Of a DNA stretch of 64,000 nt, positions 49,949 through 59,886 are shown in pieces. The notes beneath the pieces are model-generated. The model was not told where the DNA came from. It did not search any database and was given only the letters and a program-made list of their open reading frames with translations. How positions within the stretch are numbered: the stretch's first letter is position 1; each line of letters starts with the position of its first letter. Origin of the DNA: Sulfurimonas sp. HSL-1656 (GTDB taxonomy: Bacteria > Campylobacterota > Campylobacteria > Campylobacterales > Sulfurimonadaceae); contig NZ_CP147915.1 of the NCBI RefSeq assembly GCF_039645585.1, positions 682,001 through 746,000 of the forward strand. The letters run 5' to 3'. The translations under genes were made by a program, and so were the position numbers.

Positions 49949-52504
49949 TTACTTCCTTCTTAGGCGGACGAACTTCTCCGCCTCCATCACGACCACCAAC
50001 CCAAACGAAAACAGCAGCAGTTCCGTCCAGACCTGCAGCGACACCGGTTCCAGCGAGAGCAGTTGCTGCGTCCAGGGAAGCTGCATGGCGGCGATATGCA
50101 CGGCCTGCGCGGCAATGATCGAGAGCGGCAGCAGCAGGTTCTTGAAATGGCTGACCTTGAAGAGGTAGCGCGTTTCGCTCCGGCTGTTGAACGCGTGCAG
50201 GTTCTCAAAGAGGACCATCAGCAGCAGGGTGTCGTTGCGCGCGGACTCCACCGGGACACCCTGTGCGAGCAGCGTATAGAAAACCCCGAAACCGATCAGC
50301 CCCATATAGGCGGCGCCGAGGACGATGCGCTGGATCATCAGGGCGTTGAAAATGGGCTCTTTGGGCGGGCGCGGACCGCGCTTGAGCACGTGCGGTTCGG
50401 CCGGTTCCAGCCCCAGGGCGACATCCTGGATGCCGTTGGTGACGAGGTTGAGCCAGAGCAGGTGGATGGGCAGTAGCGGCACGGGGGTGGCGAAGGCGAG
50501 GGAGAGCAGCACGAGGATGATCTCGGCGAGCCCGGTGGAAATGAGCAGGTGGACGACCTTTCGGATATTGTCATAGGCGCGGCGCCCTTCCTCGACGCCG
50601 CCCACGATGGAGGTAAAGGCATCGTCGGTGAGAATCAGGTCGGCGCTCTCCTTGGCCACGTCCGTGCCGCTTTTTCCCATCGCGATGCCGATATGGGCGC
50701 TTTTGAGCGCCGGGGCGTCGTTGACACCGTCACCGGTGACGGCGACATAGTGACCCAGCCCCTGGAAGGCGCGGACGATCTGCAGCTTCTGTTCCGGCGA
50801 GACGCGGGCGAAGACGCGGATGTCGGCCAGGGAGGCCGGATCGCCCCCGTTCTCATACCAGTGGCTGAGCGCCTCCCCGTCCATGACCTGTTGCATCCCC
50901 GCTGCCATGTTGAGCCGCTTGGCGATATGCAGCGCCGTTTCAGGGTGGTCGCCCGTGACCATGACGACCGTGATACCGGCTTCGTGGCAGTGGGCGAGGG
51001 CGGTCTCCACGCCGTCGCGCAGGGGGTCGGTGATGGCGGCAAGGCCTGCCCAGATGAAGTGCTTTGATGCCATGGCTTCTTGGAGGTGCGGCGTCGCGGT
51101 GTCGGCATAGGCGACCCCGATGAGGCGGTACCCCTCCCGGGCCAGGCTGTTGACCTCAGCGAGGAGTATGTCGCGTTCGGAAGGGTCGATGCTGCAGGCC
51201 GCGAGGATGACTTCGGGCGAGCCTTTAACGGCGGCAAAGTAGCCCGTCTCCGTCTCGATCACCGCACCGGAATACTTCTGGGCGGGCTCATAGGGGATGA
51301 GATCGGTTTTCGGACGTTCCATCCGCTCCAGTATGGCCGCGTTTTGCCGCTGTGCGTAGAGGGCCAGGGCGACGTCGACCTGGTCGCCGCCGAAGGTTCC
51401 CTGGCGGTTGCGGTAGGCTTCGTTGGCGATGACGACTGCTTCGAGTGCCTTTACCGGGTCTGCCGCCCCCTCAAAAGATTCGACGCTGAGCCGGTTCTGG
51501 GTCAGCGTCCCCGTCTTGTCGGTGGCAATGAGGGTGCAGGAACCCAGTGCTTCGATGGCCGGGAGTTTGCGGACGATGACGCTGCGCCGGGACATGGCGA
51601 CCGCCGCCGAGGCGAGGGCGACGGTGATGGCGACGGGAAGCCCTTCGGGAACGGCGGAGACGAAGAGGGCGACCGTGAGGAAAAAGACCTCGAGCAGCGG
51701 GGTCCCTCGGAAGAGCGACAGTGCGATGATCAGCAGGGAGATGACGCCGACGGCGGCCGCGATCTTGAGGGAAAAGGCTTCCAGGCGCGCGATGAGGGGG
51801 ACTTTGACGGCGGATTTCCCGATGAGGAGTTCGGCGATCCGCCCGATCTGCGTATGCAGCCCGACGGCGCTGACAATGCCCCTGGCGCGCCCGCTGGTAA
51901 TATAGGTCCCGGCGAAGAGCATGTTGCTGCGGTCGCCCAGGGGGAGATCGGGATCATCGAAAATGGCCGTGGCATCCTTGCCGACTTCCAGGGACTCGCC
52001 GGTCAGCAGCGACTCGTCGGCGGAGAGGTGATAGGTGTGGATCAGTCTGAGGTCGGCCGGGACCTTGTCCCCGCTCTCGATCACCACGATATCGCCCAGC
52101 GCCAGCCCCGCGGCATCGATGAGCTCCTCTTTGCCGTCTCGGAGCACCTTGGCGAGGGTCGTGACGCTGTGCCGCAGGGCATGGGCCTGCCGGTCGGCGC
52201 TGTGTTCGAGCACCGTCCCGATGGCGGCGTTGATGATCAGTACGGCGAGGATGAACCAGGCATCAAGATGTTCTCCGATACCGAAACTGATCAAAGCGGC
52301 GATAAGCAGGATCAGGATAATGGGATTTTTAAACTGGGAAAAGATTATGCGCAGCAGGGGCGTCGGAGGGGCGACCGGCAGGGTATTGGGGCCGTCGCGC
52401 TTCAGGCGTATAGCGGCCTCTGCCGTACTCAGGCCGCTGCTGGTGCAGTCAAAATGCCTGAAGGTCGTGTCGATCCCGAGGGTATGGTGCGCGTCGAATT
52501 CCAT
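49949..52504 (-). CDS. P-type cation-transporting ATPase (P2 type, Ca2+-ATPase-like)
   Basis: The 851-residue ion pump has the phosphorylation motif DKTGTLTQN, actuator TGES (LLTGESLEV), hinge TGDGVNDAPALK and about ten membrane helices. Helix M4 has AVPEGLPVA and M6 has NLVTNGIQDVALGLEPAE, as in calcium or P2-type pumps. No N-terminal metal-binding domain is present, so copper or zinc is unlikely. Calcium export is the best guess, but proton or manganese specificity cannot be excluded. It seems to be a single gene. Confidence 0.9.
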   Translation of the reverse strand: MEFDAHHTLGIDTTFRHFDCTSSGLSTAEAAIRLKRDGPNTLPVAPPTPLLRIIFSQFKNPIILILLIAALISFGIGEHLDAWFILAVLIINAAIGTVLEHSADRQAHALRHSVTTLAKVLRDGKEELIDAAGLALGDIVVIESGDKVPADLRLIHTYHLSADESLLTGESLEVGKDATAIFDDPDLPLGDRSNMLFAGTYITSGRARGIVSAVGLHTQIGRIAELLIGKSAVKVPLIARLEAFSLKIAAAVGVISLLIIALSLFRGTPLLEVFFLTVALFVSAVPEGLPVAITVALASAAVAMSRRSVIVRKLPAIEALGSCTLIATDKTGTLTQNRLSVESFEGAADPVKALEAVVIANEAYRNRQGTFGGDQVDVALALYAQRQNAAILERMERPKTDLIPYEPAQKYSGAVIETETGYFAAVKGSPEVILAACSIDPSERDILLAEVNSLAREGYRLIGVAYADTATPHLQEAMASKHFIWAGLAAITDPLRDGVETALAHCHEAGITVVMVTGDHPETALHIAKRLNMAAGMQQVMDGEALSHWYENGGDPASLADIRVFARVSPEQKLQIVRAFQGLGHYVAVTGDGVNDAPALKSAHIGIAMGKSGTDVAKESADLILTDDAFTSIVGGVEEGRRAYDNIRKVVHLLISTGLAEIILVLLSLAFATPVPLLPIHLLWLNLVTNGIQDVALGLEPAEPHVLKRGPRPPKEPIFNALMIQRIVLGAAYMGLIGFGVFYTLLAQGVPVESARNDTLLLMVLFENLHAFNSRSETRYLFKVSHFKNLLLPLSIIAAQAVHIAAMQLPWTQQLLSLEPVSLQVWTELLLFSFGLVVVMEAEKFVRLRRK

Positions 52505-52548
52505 ACACCTATTGTATCAGGAGATCAGGCGAATCGGTACGGCGGCGT

Positions 52549-52668
52549 TCAGCCCTTGTCGCGGTTGAAAAAGGCAAGGCCGAGGGCGACGACGATCAAG
52601 ACGCCGAAGGTGACACCCCAGATAAGCAGGTTGATGTCCCCGTCGAGAGGTGGATTGGTCGGATTCAT
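52549..52668 (-). CDS. 39-residue single-pass membrane protein
   Basis: The frame MNPTNPPLDGDINLLIWG... has one hydrophobic helix (about 13-33) and ends FFNRDKG. Its ATG (52666-52668) overlaps the stop of the upstream gene as ATGA, and the frame ends cleanly with TGA. The coupling and the clear N-out/C-in charge layout make a real gene likely. The ribosome site is weak, as expected for coupled translation. Function unknown; it may be a small subunit or regulator of a membrane complex. Confidence 0.6.
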   Translation of the reverse strand: MNPTNPPLDGDINLLIWGVTFGVLIVVALGLAFFNRDKG

Positions 52669-52970
52669 GGTTGCTCGCTTTCATCCCGGGTCAGGTAGAC
52701 CCAGTAGTCCCGGTAACTGTAGCCCCGGTTCAGGAAATAGAGTTGCAAAACGGCGACGCGGTAGAGCGTCAGCACCATCTTGGCAAAGGGGACGGCGAGG
52801 CTGAGCCCCGCGAGCCATCCCTGCGGTTTTTTCCCGCGGGTTTCCAGCATGGTTTCCACACCGATATTCTGCATAAGGTGCCAGCTGAAAAGGAAAGAAA
52901 AAATGAAGTTCGCCACCACCCCGAGGAGGGCGACGGCAATGAGGTCCTGTTCGAAAAGACCGAAGAGCAC
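52665..52970 (-). CDS. Small membrane protein of unknown function
   Basis: The 101-residue protein has two hydrophobic segments (about 8-31 and 52-79) and a C-terminal charged tail (YRDYWVYLTRDESEQ). It follows ppa by three bases, so it is in the pyrophosphatase operon. The family is not recognised and no catalytic motif is visible. Confidence 0.65.
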   Translation of the reverse strand: MLFGLFEQDLIAVALLGVVANFIFSFLFSWHLMQNIGVETMLETRGKKPQGWLAGLSLAVPFAKMVLTLYRVAVLQLYFLNRGYSYRDYWVYLTRDESEQP

Positions 52971-52973
52971 TGT

Positions 52974-53489
52974 TTAGGCGTTCTCGATGGCGTCTTGGAG
53001 GATTTTGGTCGCAGCAGCCTTGTTCTGGTAGTCTTTGACCTTGACCCATTTGCCCGGCTCGAGCGCTTTGTAGGTTTCGAAGAAGTTCTTGATCTTCGCC
53101 AGAGTGTGTTTCGGCAGGTCGTCGATGTCCTGGATCTCTTCGAAAGTCGGGTCGATCTTGGAGACCGGCACGGCCAGCAGTTTCTCATCGATACCGCTTT
53201 CGTCTTCCATGATCAGTACACCGATCAGGCGGCAGTTCACGACGGAACCGGCCTGCATCGGGTACTCGGTCAGAACGAGAACGTCTGCCGGGTCGCCGTC
53301 CTGGGAAAGGGTCTTGTTGACGAAACCGTAGTTGGCCGGATAGTACATTGCAGAGTGCATGACGCGGTCGACGACGACGGCACCGCTCTCTTTTTCAATT
53401 TCATACTTGATGTTGGACCCGTAAGGGATCTCGATCACCGCTTTGACTTTGTCCGGGTTTTCTCCGTAACCGATTTTGCTCAAATCCAT
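52974..53489 (-). CDS. ppa: Inorganic pyrophosphatase
   Basis: This 171-residue family I soluble pyrophosphatase hydrolyses PPi, driving biosynthetic reactions. The signature DGDPADVLVL holds the metal-binding aspartates, with EIPYGSNIKYEIEKESG and YPANYGFV before it. The ATG at 53487-53489 has TGGAG upstream; a longer frame starting 12 codons earlier is less likely. Confidence 0.97.
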   Translation of the reverse strand: MDLSKIGYGENPDKVKAVIEIPYGSNIKYEIEKESGAVVVDRVMHSAMYYPANYGFVNKTLSQDGDPADVLVLTEYPMQAGSVVNCRLIGVLIMEDESGIDEKLLAVPVSKIDPTFEEIQDIDDLPKHTLAKIKNFFETYKALEPGKWVKVKDYQNKAAATKILQDAIENA

Positions 53490-53665
53490 AGCGTTCTCCA
53501 AAAATATTTGGCGTGATTGTAGCAAAGCAGACCTCTAAAATCCCTGTAGGGCTCCAAACCGGATGGCGGCGTATGGTAACAGTCCAGGCTTAGGGGGATC
53601 GGATTTTGCGGTTATATCATACGGTTTTTATCTTCTTTTCTATACTATAAGCCGAGTAATTTTGA

Positions 53666-53683
53666 TGAAAGCGCAGGCTTTCA
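53666..53683 (+). promoter_or_regulatory. Short leader hairpin upstream of oadG
   Basis: TGAAAGC-GCAG-GCTTTCA forms a 7-bp stem-loop 22 bases before the oadG ATG. TATACT/TATAAG hexamers lie just upstream at about 53640, a plausible promoter. Confidence 0.4.
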
Positions 53684-53704
53684 AAACTGTAACAAGGGTA
53701 GATC

Positions 53705-53938
53705 ATGGAAGTGAACCTCGTAGCCGAGGGGCTCAAATTCATGATGCTCGGTATGGGCATCGTCTTTTTGTTCCTCACGCTGATGATTTTTTCGATGAAT
53801 GTGATGTCGAAGATCATTCACCGCTATTTCCCGGAACCGCAGGCGGCAGAGTCGGGAAAGTCCGCTCCGGCAGCGGCGGATAAACTGAAGAAGGTGGCGG
53901 CGATTGCCGCGGCCATTCACCACCACAACACTAAGTAA
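53705..53938 (+). CDS. oadG: Oxaloacetate decarboxylase gamma subunit (OadG)
   Basis: The 77-residue protein has one N-terminal membrane helix (GLKFMMLGMGIVFLFLTLMIF), a short linker and a C-terminal HHH that can bind Zn2+, as in other OadG proteins. It anchors the alpha subunit to the beta channel. It starts the oadGAB operon and ends nine bases before oadA. Confidence 0.85.
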   Translation: MEVNLVAEGLKFMMLGMGIVFLFLTLMIFSMNVMSKIIHRYFPEPQAAESGKSAPAAADKLKKVAAIAAAIHHHNTK

Positions 53939-53946
53939 GGATTGGC

Positions 53947-55731
53947 ATGGCGAAAAAATTCATTGACGTGATGGATACGACGTTCCGCGACGGCTTTCAG
54001 TCGGTTTTCGGCGGACGGGTACTGCTGGGCGACTTCCTGCCGGCGGTCGAAGCGGCAAAAGAGGCGGGGATCACCCACTTCGAGTTCGGCGGGGGCGCAC
54101 GCTTCCAGGTGCCTTATTTCTACCTCAACGAGAACGCTTTTGACAATATGGACAAGTTCCGCGAGATCGTCGGTCCCGACGCGAACCTGCAGACGCTGGC
54201 GCGCGGCGTCAACACGGTCATGCTCGACACGGGCAGCCGCGAGCTGGTCGACCTGCACGCAAAGATGTTCAAAAAGCACGGGACGACGACGATCCGCAAC
54301 TTTGATGCTCTCAACGACGTCAACAACCTCATTGACAGTGGCCGCAGCATCGTCAACCACGGCCTGAAGCACGAAGTCGTCGTGACGATGATGGACCTCC
54401 CCCCGGGATGCGAAGGGGCGCACACCGTGGATTTCTACGAGAAGATTCTCCGCGACATCCTCGATGCGGAGATCCCGTACGACTCCGTCTGTTTCAAAGA
54501 CGCGACCGGTACTGCCAACCCCCAGAAAGTCTACGAGACGATCAAGATGGCACGCAGACTGCTGCCGGAAGGGACGCATATCCGCCTGCACACGCAGGAG
54601 ACTGCCGGTATCAGCGTCGCGCAGAACCTCGCAGCCCTCGAAGCGGGCGCGGACGGTATCGATGCCGCCGCGCACCCGGTCTCCGGCGGTACGAGCCAGC
54701 CGGACCTGCTGGTGATGATGCACGCCATCAAAGGCAAGGATTATGACTTCGGCTTCGATTTCGAGAAGATCCTCAAATACGAAGCGACGCTCAAAGAGTG
54801 TCTGGCGGACTACTTCATCCCGCCGGAAGCGACCATGGTCGAACCGCTGATCCAGTTCTCCCCGATGCCGGGCGGCGCCCTGACGGCGAACACGCAGATG
54901 CTGCGCGACAACAACATGATGGACAAGTTCCACGATGCGATCCTCGCGATGCGCGAAGCCGTGGAAAAAGGCGGTTACGGTACTTCCGTGACGCCGGTAT
55001 CACAGTTCTATTTCCAGCAGGCGCTCAACAATACCCTGATGGGGCCGTGGAAGAAGATCGCACCGGGTTACGGCCGTATGGTCCTGGGCTACTTCGGCAA
55101 AACGCCGGTGGCACCGGATGCCGAGGTCGTCAAGATCGCCGCGGAGCAGCTCGGACTGGAGCCGACCACGGAAAAGGCGATCGATCTCGCCGACAAAGAC
55201 GAAAAGAAATCCGTCGCCTTCTGGACCAAGCGTCTTGAAGAAGAGGGGATCGAAACCACTGAAGAGAACATCTTCATCGCAGCAGCCTGTGATGAAAAAG
55301 GGATCACCTTCCTTAAAGGTGAAGCGGAAGTCAACGTCCGCAAACTTTCCGAAATGCAAAACGAAAAAGAGGAGTGCACAGGTATGGGTTCAGGAAACTA
55401 CACAGTCGTCGTCGACGGTCAGAAATTCAGCGTTCAGGTCGCCGAGGGCGATGCAAATATCCAGGTGACAGCGGTTCAGGGCGAAGCGGCGGCACCTGCA
55501 GCGGCACCGGCCGGTGAAGGCGAAGAGATCAAGGCACTCCTGCCGGGCAACGTCTGGAAAGTCGTTGCCAACCCGGGCCAGAGCGTCGCGGAAGGCGAAA
55601 AGATCATGATCCTCGAATCCATGAAAATGGAGATCGATGTCCTTGCACCGCGCGGCGGCGTCATCAAGTCCATCAACGTCAACGTCAACGATAAGGTCGT
55701 CGAAGGCCAGGTTGTCGCGGTAATCGGATAA
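53947..55731 (+). CDS. oadA: Oxaloacetate decarboxylase alpha subunit (OadA)
   Basis: The 594-residue carboxyltransferase has the catalytic barrel start [11 protein letters not shown] and the metal and biotin-site HTQET segment. The PYC/OAD conserved domain spans about 300-460, and a C-terminal biotinyl domain carries the biotin Lys in ESMKMEID near residue 560. With the beta and gamma subunits it forms a Na+ pump that decarboxylates oxaloacetate. A pyruvate carboxylase B subunit would look similar, but OadB and OadG next door decide. Confidence 0.92.
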   Translation: MAKKFIDVMDTTFRDGFQSVFGGRVLLGDFLPAVEAAKEAGITHFEFGGGARFQVPYFYLNENAFDNMDKFREIVGPDANLQTLARGVNTVMLDTGSRELVDLHAKMFKKHGTTTIRNFDALNDVNNLIDSGRSIVNHGLKHEVVVTMMDLPPGCEGAHTVDFYEKILRDILDAEIPYDSVCFKDATGTANPQKVYETIKMARRLLPEGTHIRLHTQETAGISVAQNLAALEAGADGIDAAAHPVSGGTSQPDLLVMMHAIKGKDYDFGFDFEKILKYEATLKECLADYFIPPEATMVEPLIQFSPMPGGALTANTQMLRDNNMMDKFHDAILAMREAVEKGGYGTSVTPVSQFYFQQALNNTLMGPWKKIAPGYGRMVLGYFGKTPVAPDAEVVKIAAEQLGLEPTTEKAIDLADKDEKKSVAFWTKRLEEEGIETTEENIFIAAACDEKGITFLKGEAEVNVRKLSEMQNEKEECTGMGSGNYTVVVDGQKFSVQVAEGDANIQVTAVQGEAAAPAAAPAGEGEEIKALLPGNVWKVVANPGQSVAEGEKIMILESMKMEIDVLAPRGGVIKSINVNVNDKVVEGQVVAVIG

Positions 55732-55735
55732 GCGG

Positions 55736-57061
55736 ATGAGAACACTGTTTATCAAACTGCTGCTGGCATTGTCGCTGTTCGGCGCCGTGTCGGCGTCGGC
55801 ATCCGATGCCCATGGCGCGCATGAGGCGCCGGCCGTGGAGCAGAAAGCATACGAGTCGCAGAGCATCGGCCACCTTCTGGCCAATTTTGCCAAGTCAACC
55901 GGTGTCTATGCGATCCTCTTTCCCAATCCGGACGAGATGAGCGCCCTGGGTAAACCGATGAGCGATTTCCACAAAGGGTGGGGGCGCGTCATCATGATCC
56001 TGGTGGCCTTTGTCCTCTTCTACCTGGCGATCGCCAAAGGCTTTGAGCCGCTGCTCCTGCTGCCGATCGGCTTCGGGGGCCTGCTCTCGAACATCCCCGT
56101 CGCCGACATCGCCGGGCCGCACGGCTTCCTGGGCGTTATCTACCAGGCGGGTCTCGCGAACGAACTCTTCCCGATTATCATCTTTATGGGTGTCGGGGCG
56201 ATGACCGATTTCGGCCCGCTGCTCTCCAACCCGAAAACGGCGCTGCTCGGCGGTGCCGCGCAGTTCGGGATCTTCGGGACCCTCGTCGGGGCGGTCGCGC
56301 TGTCGCAGTACACGGACCTCTTTGACTTTACACTCCAGCAGGCATCCGCCATCTCCATCATCGGCGGTGCGGACGGCCCGACGTCGATCTACATCGCGAC
56401 GAAACTGGCGCCGGAGCTGCTGGGGGCGATCGCGGTCGCGTCCTACTCCTATATGGCGCTAGTACCGATCATCCAGCCTCCGATCATGAAAGCGCTTACC
56501 AACGCCAAAGAGCGCAAGATCAAGATGACGACGCTGCGCCACGTCAGCCGCATGGAGAAACTGATCTTCCCGATCATGGTCCTTGTCCTGGCGATCCTGG
56601 TTCTTCCGGATTCCACGCCGCTGATCGGTGCGTTCGCTTTCGGTAACTTCCTCAAAGAGTCCGGCGTTGTCGAGCGTCTCTCTGACACGCTGCAGAACGC
56701 CCTGATCAACATCGTCACGATCTTCCTCGGCCTCGGCGTCGGCTCCAAGCTCGCCGCGGACCAGTTCCTCGTCGCCGATACCCTGGCGATCCTGGCCCTG
56801 GGCCTGGTCGCTTTCTCCGTCGGTACGGCCGCGGGGGTCATCATGGCGAAAATCATGAACCTCTTCCCGGGGACGAAGATCAACCCGCTTATCGGTTCGG
56901 CAGGGGTTTCCGCCGTCCCGATGGCGGCGCGCGTCTCCAACAAAGTCGGTATGGAATACGACCGCAACAACATGCTGCTCATGCATGCGATGGGCCCGAA
57001 TGTCGCGGGTGTCATCGGTTCCGCCGTCGCCGCGGGTGTCATGATCAGTATCTTCGCGTAA
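55736..57061 (+). CDS. oadB: Na+-transporting oxaloacetate decarboxylase beta subunit (OadB)
   Basis: This 441-residue membrane protein has a signal-like first helix and about ten further segments. The sodium-channel hallmark [17 protein letters not shown] and the second motif [11 protein letters not shown] are present. It converts carboxybiotin decarboxylation into sodium export. Its ATG is four bases after the oadA stop. The N-terminal extension of about 60 residues, including [10 protein letters not shown], is longer than in enteric OadB. Confidence 0.93.
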   Translation: MRTLFIKLLLALSLFGAVSASASDAHGAHEAPAVEQKAYESQSIGHLLANFAKSTGVYAILFPNPDEMSALGKPMSDFHKGWGRVIMILVAFVLFYLAIAKGFEPLLLLPIGFGGLLSNIPVADIAGPHGFLGVIYQAGLANELFPIIIFMGVGAMTDFGPLLSNPKTALLGGAAQFGIFGTLVGAVALSQYTDLFDFTLQQASAISIIGGADGPTSIYIATKLAPELLGAIAVASYSYMALVPIIQPPIMKALTNAKERKIKMTTLRHVSRMEKLIFPIMVLVLAILVLPDSTPLIGAFAFGNFLKESGVVERLSDTLQNALINIVTIFLGLGVGSKLAADQFLVADTLAILALGLVAFSVGTAAGVIMAKIMNLFPGTKINPLIGSAGVSAVPMAARVSNKVGMEYDRNNMLLMHAMGPNVAGVIGSAVAAGVMISIFA

Positions 57062-57080
57062 GCGCAGAAACACCTTCGCT

Positions 57081-57098
57081 TTCCGGGGCTTCCCGGAA
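57081..57098 (+). terminator. Probable terminator hairpin after oadGAB
   Basis: TTCCGGG-GCTT-CCCGGAA is a perfect 7-bp stem 19 bases after the oadB stop. The closest T-run is about 25 bases further on, so termination may be inefficient or Rho-assisted. Confidence 0.5.
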
Positions 57099-57147
57099 CA
57101 GCTTCTTCTAACCGATCCCCTATTTTTTTACAGTGTCATAATGCAGA

Positions 57148-57579
57148 TCAGCGCCGCATCAGGCAGGCATCGCAGCCGTCGCGGTAGAAGGCTTTTAAGG
57201 TCTTGAGGGTTTCGAAACCGAAACGTCTGTAGAGAGCGATCGCCGCGTGGTTGTCGCATCTGACTTCCAGAAGCATGTGGGCAAAGCCGCGCCGTGACAG
57301 TCCGGTGAACATCTGTTCCAGCAGCAGTGAGGCGATGCCCCTGCCGCGGTACTCCGGGGCAATGCCGAGAGAGTAGAGCTTCGGTTCGCGCCGCCGTACC
57401 AGGGCGAGGATATAGCCGGCGATCTCCCCCGTTTCGCTTTGGGCGACGAGCAGCAGGCTGTGGCGGATATGGTAGTAGAATGCCCGGCGGCTGAGCGGAT
57501 AGTTCGCCTCGCTGAAGAGCCTCTTCTCCAGGCACTCTAGCGCCGCGGCATCGGCAGCAACGGCAGCCCTGACCGTCAT
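57148..57579 (-). CDS. GNAT acetyltransferase, RimI-like
   Basis: The 143-residue GNAT-fold enzyme has the acetyl-CoA loop YRGRGIASLL and the EVRCDNHAAIALYRRFGFE segment typical of RimI, which acetylates ribosomal protein S18. Its ATG (57577-57579) overlaps the stop of the DUF2156 gene as ATGA. Other GNAT enzymes share these motifs, so the substrate is not certain. Confidence 0.8.
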   Translation of the reverse strand: MTVRAAVAADAAALECLEKRLFSEANYPLSRRAFYYHIRHSLLLVAQSETGEIAGYILALVRRREPKLYSLGIAPEYRGRGIASLLLEQMFTGLSRRGFAHMLLEVRCDNHAAIALYRRFGFETLKTLKAFYRDGCDACLMRR

Positions 57580-58556
57580 TTCTGGTAGATGGTGTATTTG
57601 GGCACCAGCTTGAAGGGGCGGTAGGACATCTTCACCTTCTTGAGGTTCTCGAACCCCATGTCGTCGCCGACGTTGATATAGGTGATGCCGTACTTCTCCT
57701 TGAGCAGTTTCGAGAATTCGCGGAAGATATACTGCGCGCACCCCATCACTTCGAAGTCGGTCTTTTCGATGATGACGCAGGCGGTGTCGTTGCTGATGCG
57801 CTCCCCTGCCGTAAAGCCCTTGATCTCCCCGTCGATATAGATGACGAGCCCCGTCAGCTGGAGCGCTTCGTAGTGCTTGAGCATCCGCTTGACGGCGTGG
57901 CGCTCCTGGTGGATCCCTTCGAGGAAGACTTCCGCCTCCTCCCTCGGCATATATTTCACCCGGTCGGAAACCCACTTGTTGAAGAGCGCCATGATGCCGT
58001 CGAAGTGCTTCTCGCTGTCGAGCTCCTCGACATAGGCGTCGGGATAGGAGTTGCGGAAACGGTTGATCTCAGTGCGCTTCGTATGGTAGCTGTTGCCGCG
58101 CAGCTCGATAAGCTTGTCGACTTCATAGACGTAATCGACGAGCTTCTTCTCGAGGATGTAGTGTTCGAGCATTTCGAACATGCTCTGCGCTTCGTCTTCG
58201 CTCTGGATGAACTCTTCGACGGTCGATGCCTGCACGTAGTCGATACGGGCGTAGTAGGGCGAGGAGTTGTTCGCATTCATGATCTCGAAACACTGTACGA
58301 TCGCCTTGTCGACGTTCTTCTTCTTCCCGATGGGCGGCAGGAGCATCGTCAGCTCCCCTCCCGTCATGACGAAGAGACAGAAACATTTGTTGATGAGGGC
58401 ATAGAAGCCGCTGCTGTTCCCCAGCCAGATGTAGTTGGCGGCGAAGGTGTAGTCGCTGATGTCGACGTCGACCTTTCCCAGAAATTTTTCCAGGATAGGT
58501 TTGGCTTTGAGGCCGAAGGGTTTAAGTTCCTGCTTGTTGATGACGAGGTTCGCCAT
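57576..58556 (-). CDS. DUF2156-family protein (phosphatidylglycerol lysyltransferase C-terminal type)
   Basis: This 326-residue soluble protein has the double-GNAT-like layout of DUF2156, as in the C-terminal part of MprF: aminoacyl transfer or acylation of a small molecule. Motifs include KRTEINRFRNSYPD and NVGDDMGFENLKKVKMSYRP near the end. There is no membrane part, so it is not a full MprF. It precedes the RimI-like gene with an ATGA overlap. Confidence 0.7.
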   Translation of the reverse strand: MANLVINKQELKPFGLKAKPILEKFLGKVDVDISDYTFAANYIWLGNSSGFYALINKCFCLFVMTGGELTMLLPPIGKKKNVDKAIVQCFEIMNANNSSPYYARIDYVQASTVEEFIQSEDEAQSMFEMLEHYILEKKLVDYVYEVDKLIELRGNSYHTKRTEINRFRNSYPDAYVEELDSEKHFDGIMALFNKWVSDRVKYMPREEAEVFLEGIHQERHAVKRMLKHYEALQLTGLVIYIDGEIKGFTAGERISNDTACVIIEKTDFEVMGCAQYIFREFSKLLKEKYGITYINVGDDMGFENLKKVKMSYRPFKLVPKYTIYQK

Positions 58557-58713
58557 GGGGTTGGGGTGTCCTTGAGACGGAAATATTTGGGCGGAATTTT
58601 ACTCCGCTTTTCGCCGTTTGCGTCAAGGAAATTTTCGGAGCCGCAAACCCGCGCAAACAAGGGCACTTCTCTAACATTGACGCAGTATAATTGCTTTGCA
58701 AAAAGGATTGAAT

Positions 58714-59373
58714 ATGCTAAAAATGATGATCGGATTCATGAAAGATTACTGGAAGTACCGTGACGCGGTCAAAAAACAGCACCGCTGGATCGTGAAGTAC
58801 GCCGCGCAGAAAGGGTATGCCATCAACCCCAGCCTGATGATGAGCAAGAACCTCGAAGTGTGGCTGAGCGAGATGGAGGCGACCTTCGGTAAGCGCTACT
58901 GCCCCTGTTTCGAGCCTTCGGGGGACGCGAAGCTCGACAAGCAGATGTGCTGCCCCTGCGAGTTCATCGACGACGAGATCGACGAGTACGGTACCTGCCA
59001 CTGCGCGCTGTTCGGTCGCGGGGACCTCGACAAGGCGGGCTGGAAGGCCTCTTCGCAGCGCCTGATGGGGGAGTACCGCGTGCCGCTGAACATGAAAGAG
59101 GGCGTGCTTGACACGCGCGGCATGCCGCTCGACCCGCGCCGCGGCCTGCCCATCCCCGACGCCATGCACCAGATGAAAGCGACGCTCAACGGGTACGGCG
59201 GCAAGACGCTGCGCATGATCGTCGAACGCGATCAGGAGGCGAAGAACCTGGAGACCATCGCCGCGTTCAGGGGCTACGGCTTCTCCAAAGCGGAGACGGG
59301 AGACGGCATCGCCGTGACCCTGGACCTGGAAGGCGGAAACGCGCAGGGCACATCGGGAAGCTGCGGACAGTAG
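58714..59373 (+). CDS. Ferredoxin-thioredoxin-reductase-like protein with C-terminal extension
   Basis: The 219-residue protein has an FTR catalytic domain with Cys63/65 (CPC), Cys80/82 (CPC) and Cys95/97 (CHC), a pattern that binds [4Fe-4S] next to a reactive disulfide. The spacings (14 and 12) again differ from the plant enzyme. An N-terminal helical segment (1-45) and a C-terminal domain of about 110 residues, unlike rhodanese, flank it. I use ATG 58714 with AAAGGA upstream. It is a second FTR-like protein in the window, with no ferredoxin or thioredoxin neighbour. Confidence 0.78.
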   Translation: MLKMMIGFMKDYWKYRDAVKKQHRWIVKYAAQKGYAINPSLMMSKNLEVWLSEMEATFGKRYCPCFEPSGDAKLDKQMCCPCEFIDDEIDEYGTCHCALFGRGDLDKAGWKASSQRLMGEYRVPLNMKEGVLDTRGMPLDPRRGLPIPDAMHQMKATLNGYGGKTLRMIVERDQEAKNLETIAAFRGYGFSKAETGDGIAVTLDLEGGNAQGTSGSCGQ

Positions 59374-59469
59374 ACCTCTTCTCGCCAGGTACGGAGGGGT
59401 TTTTAAAATCTAAAGCGATTTTCCCTATACTGTAGATATTGATATATAATAGTCAAAAAGGGGGATACC

Positions 59470-59778
59470 ATGAAAAAGCTCGCACTCATGCTCGGACTTA
59501 CCGTATCACTGCTGGCGGTGGACAAATGTGCCGTCTATGCCGTCAAATATGCAGAGGTCCCGCAGATCAAGGTCGTTACGATCAACGGTTCGTCCACCTG
59601 CGAAACGGGGACCGTAGTCATCAAGATCTACGACGGGAAAGGGCAGTACCTCCAGACGATCACCGCACCGATCGAAGACAGCGCCTTTTCGACGCAGTTC
59701 GAAGGCACGACGGCAAACGGTCTGCGCTTCAAACACTCCGTCATGGACAGCAACGGGACGGTCCTGGACCGCTATTGA
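59470..59778 (+). CDS. Small exported protein of unknown function
   Basis: The 102-residue protein has a signal peptide (MKKLALMLGLTVSLLAVD) and a small beta-rich domain with two cysteines near the mature N-terminus (Cys20, Cys44). AGGGGG precedes the ATG and TATAAT lies about 25 bp upstream of it, so it has its own promoter. No family is recognised. Confidence 0.6.
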   Translation: MKKLALMLGLTVSLLAVDKCAVYAVKYAEVPQIKVVTINGSSTCETGTVVIKIYDGKGQYLQTITAPIEDSAFSTQFEGTTANGLRFKHSVMDSNGTVLDRY

Positions 59779-59788
59779 GACGTCCAGA

Positions 59789-59807
59789 GGGAACGGGTTT
59801 TGTTCCC
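59789..59807. terminator. Hairpin between convergent genes
   Basis: GGGAAC-GGGTTTT-GTTCCC forms a 6-bp stem in the gap between the small exported protein and the nuclease gene. It may act as a weak bidirectional terminator. Confidence 0.35.
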
Positions 59808-59886
59808 CATGATCCACTGTTTCGTTATACCCGAAATGAACTTTTCGAGGTAAAAAGTTTCACGAAGCAGTCCTGGGGTGTCATCA

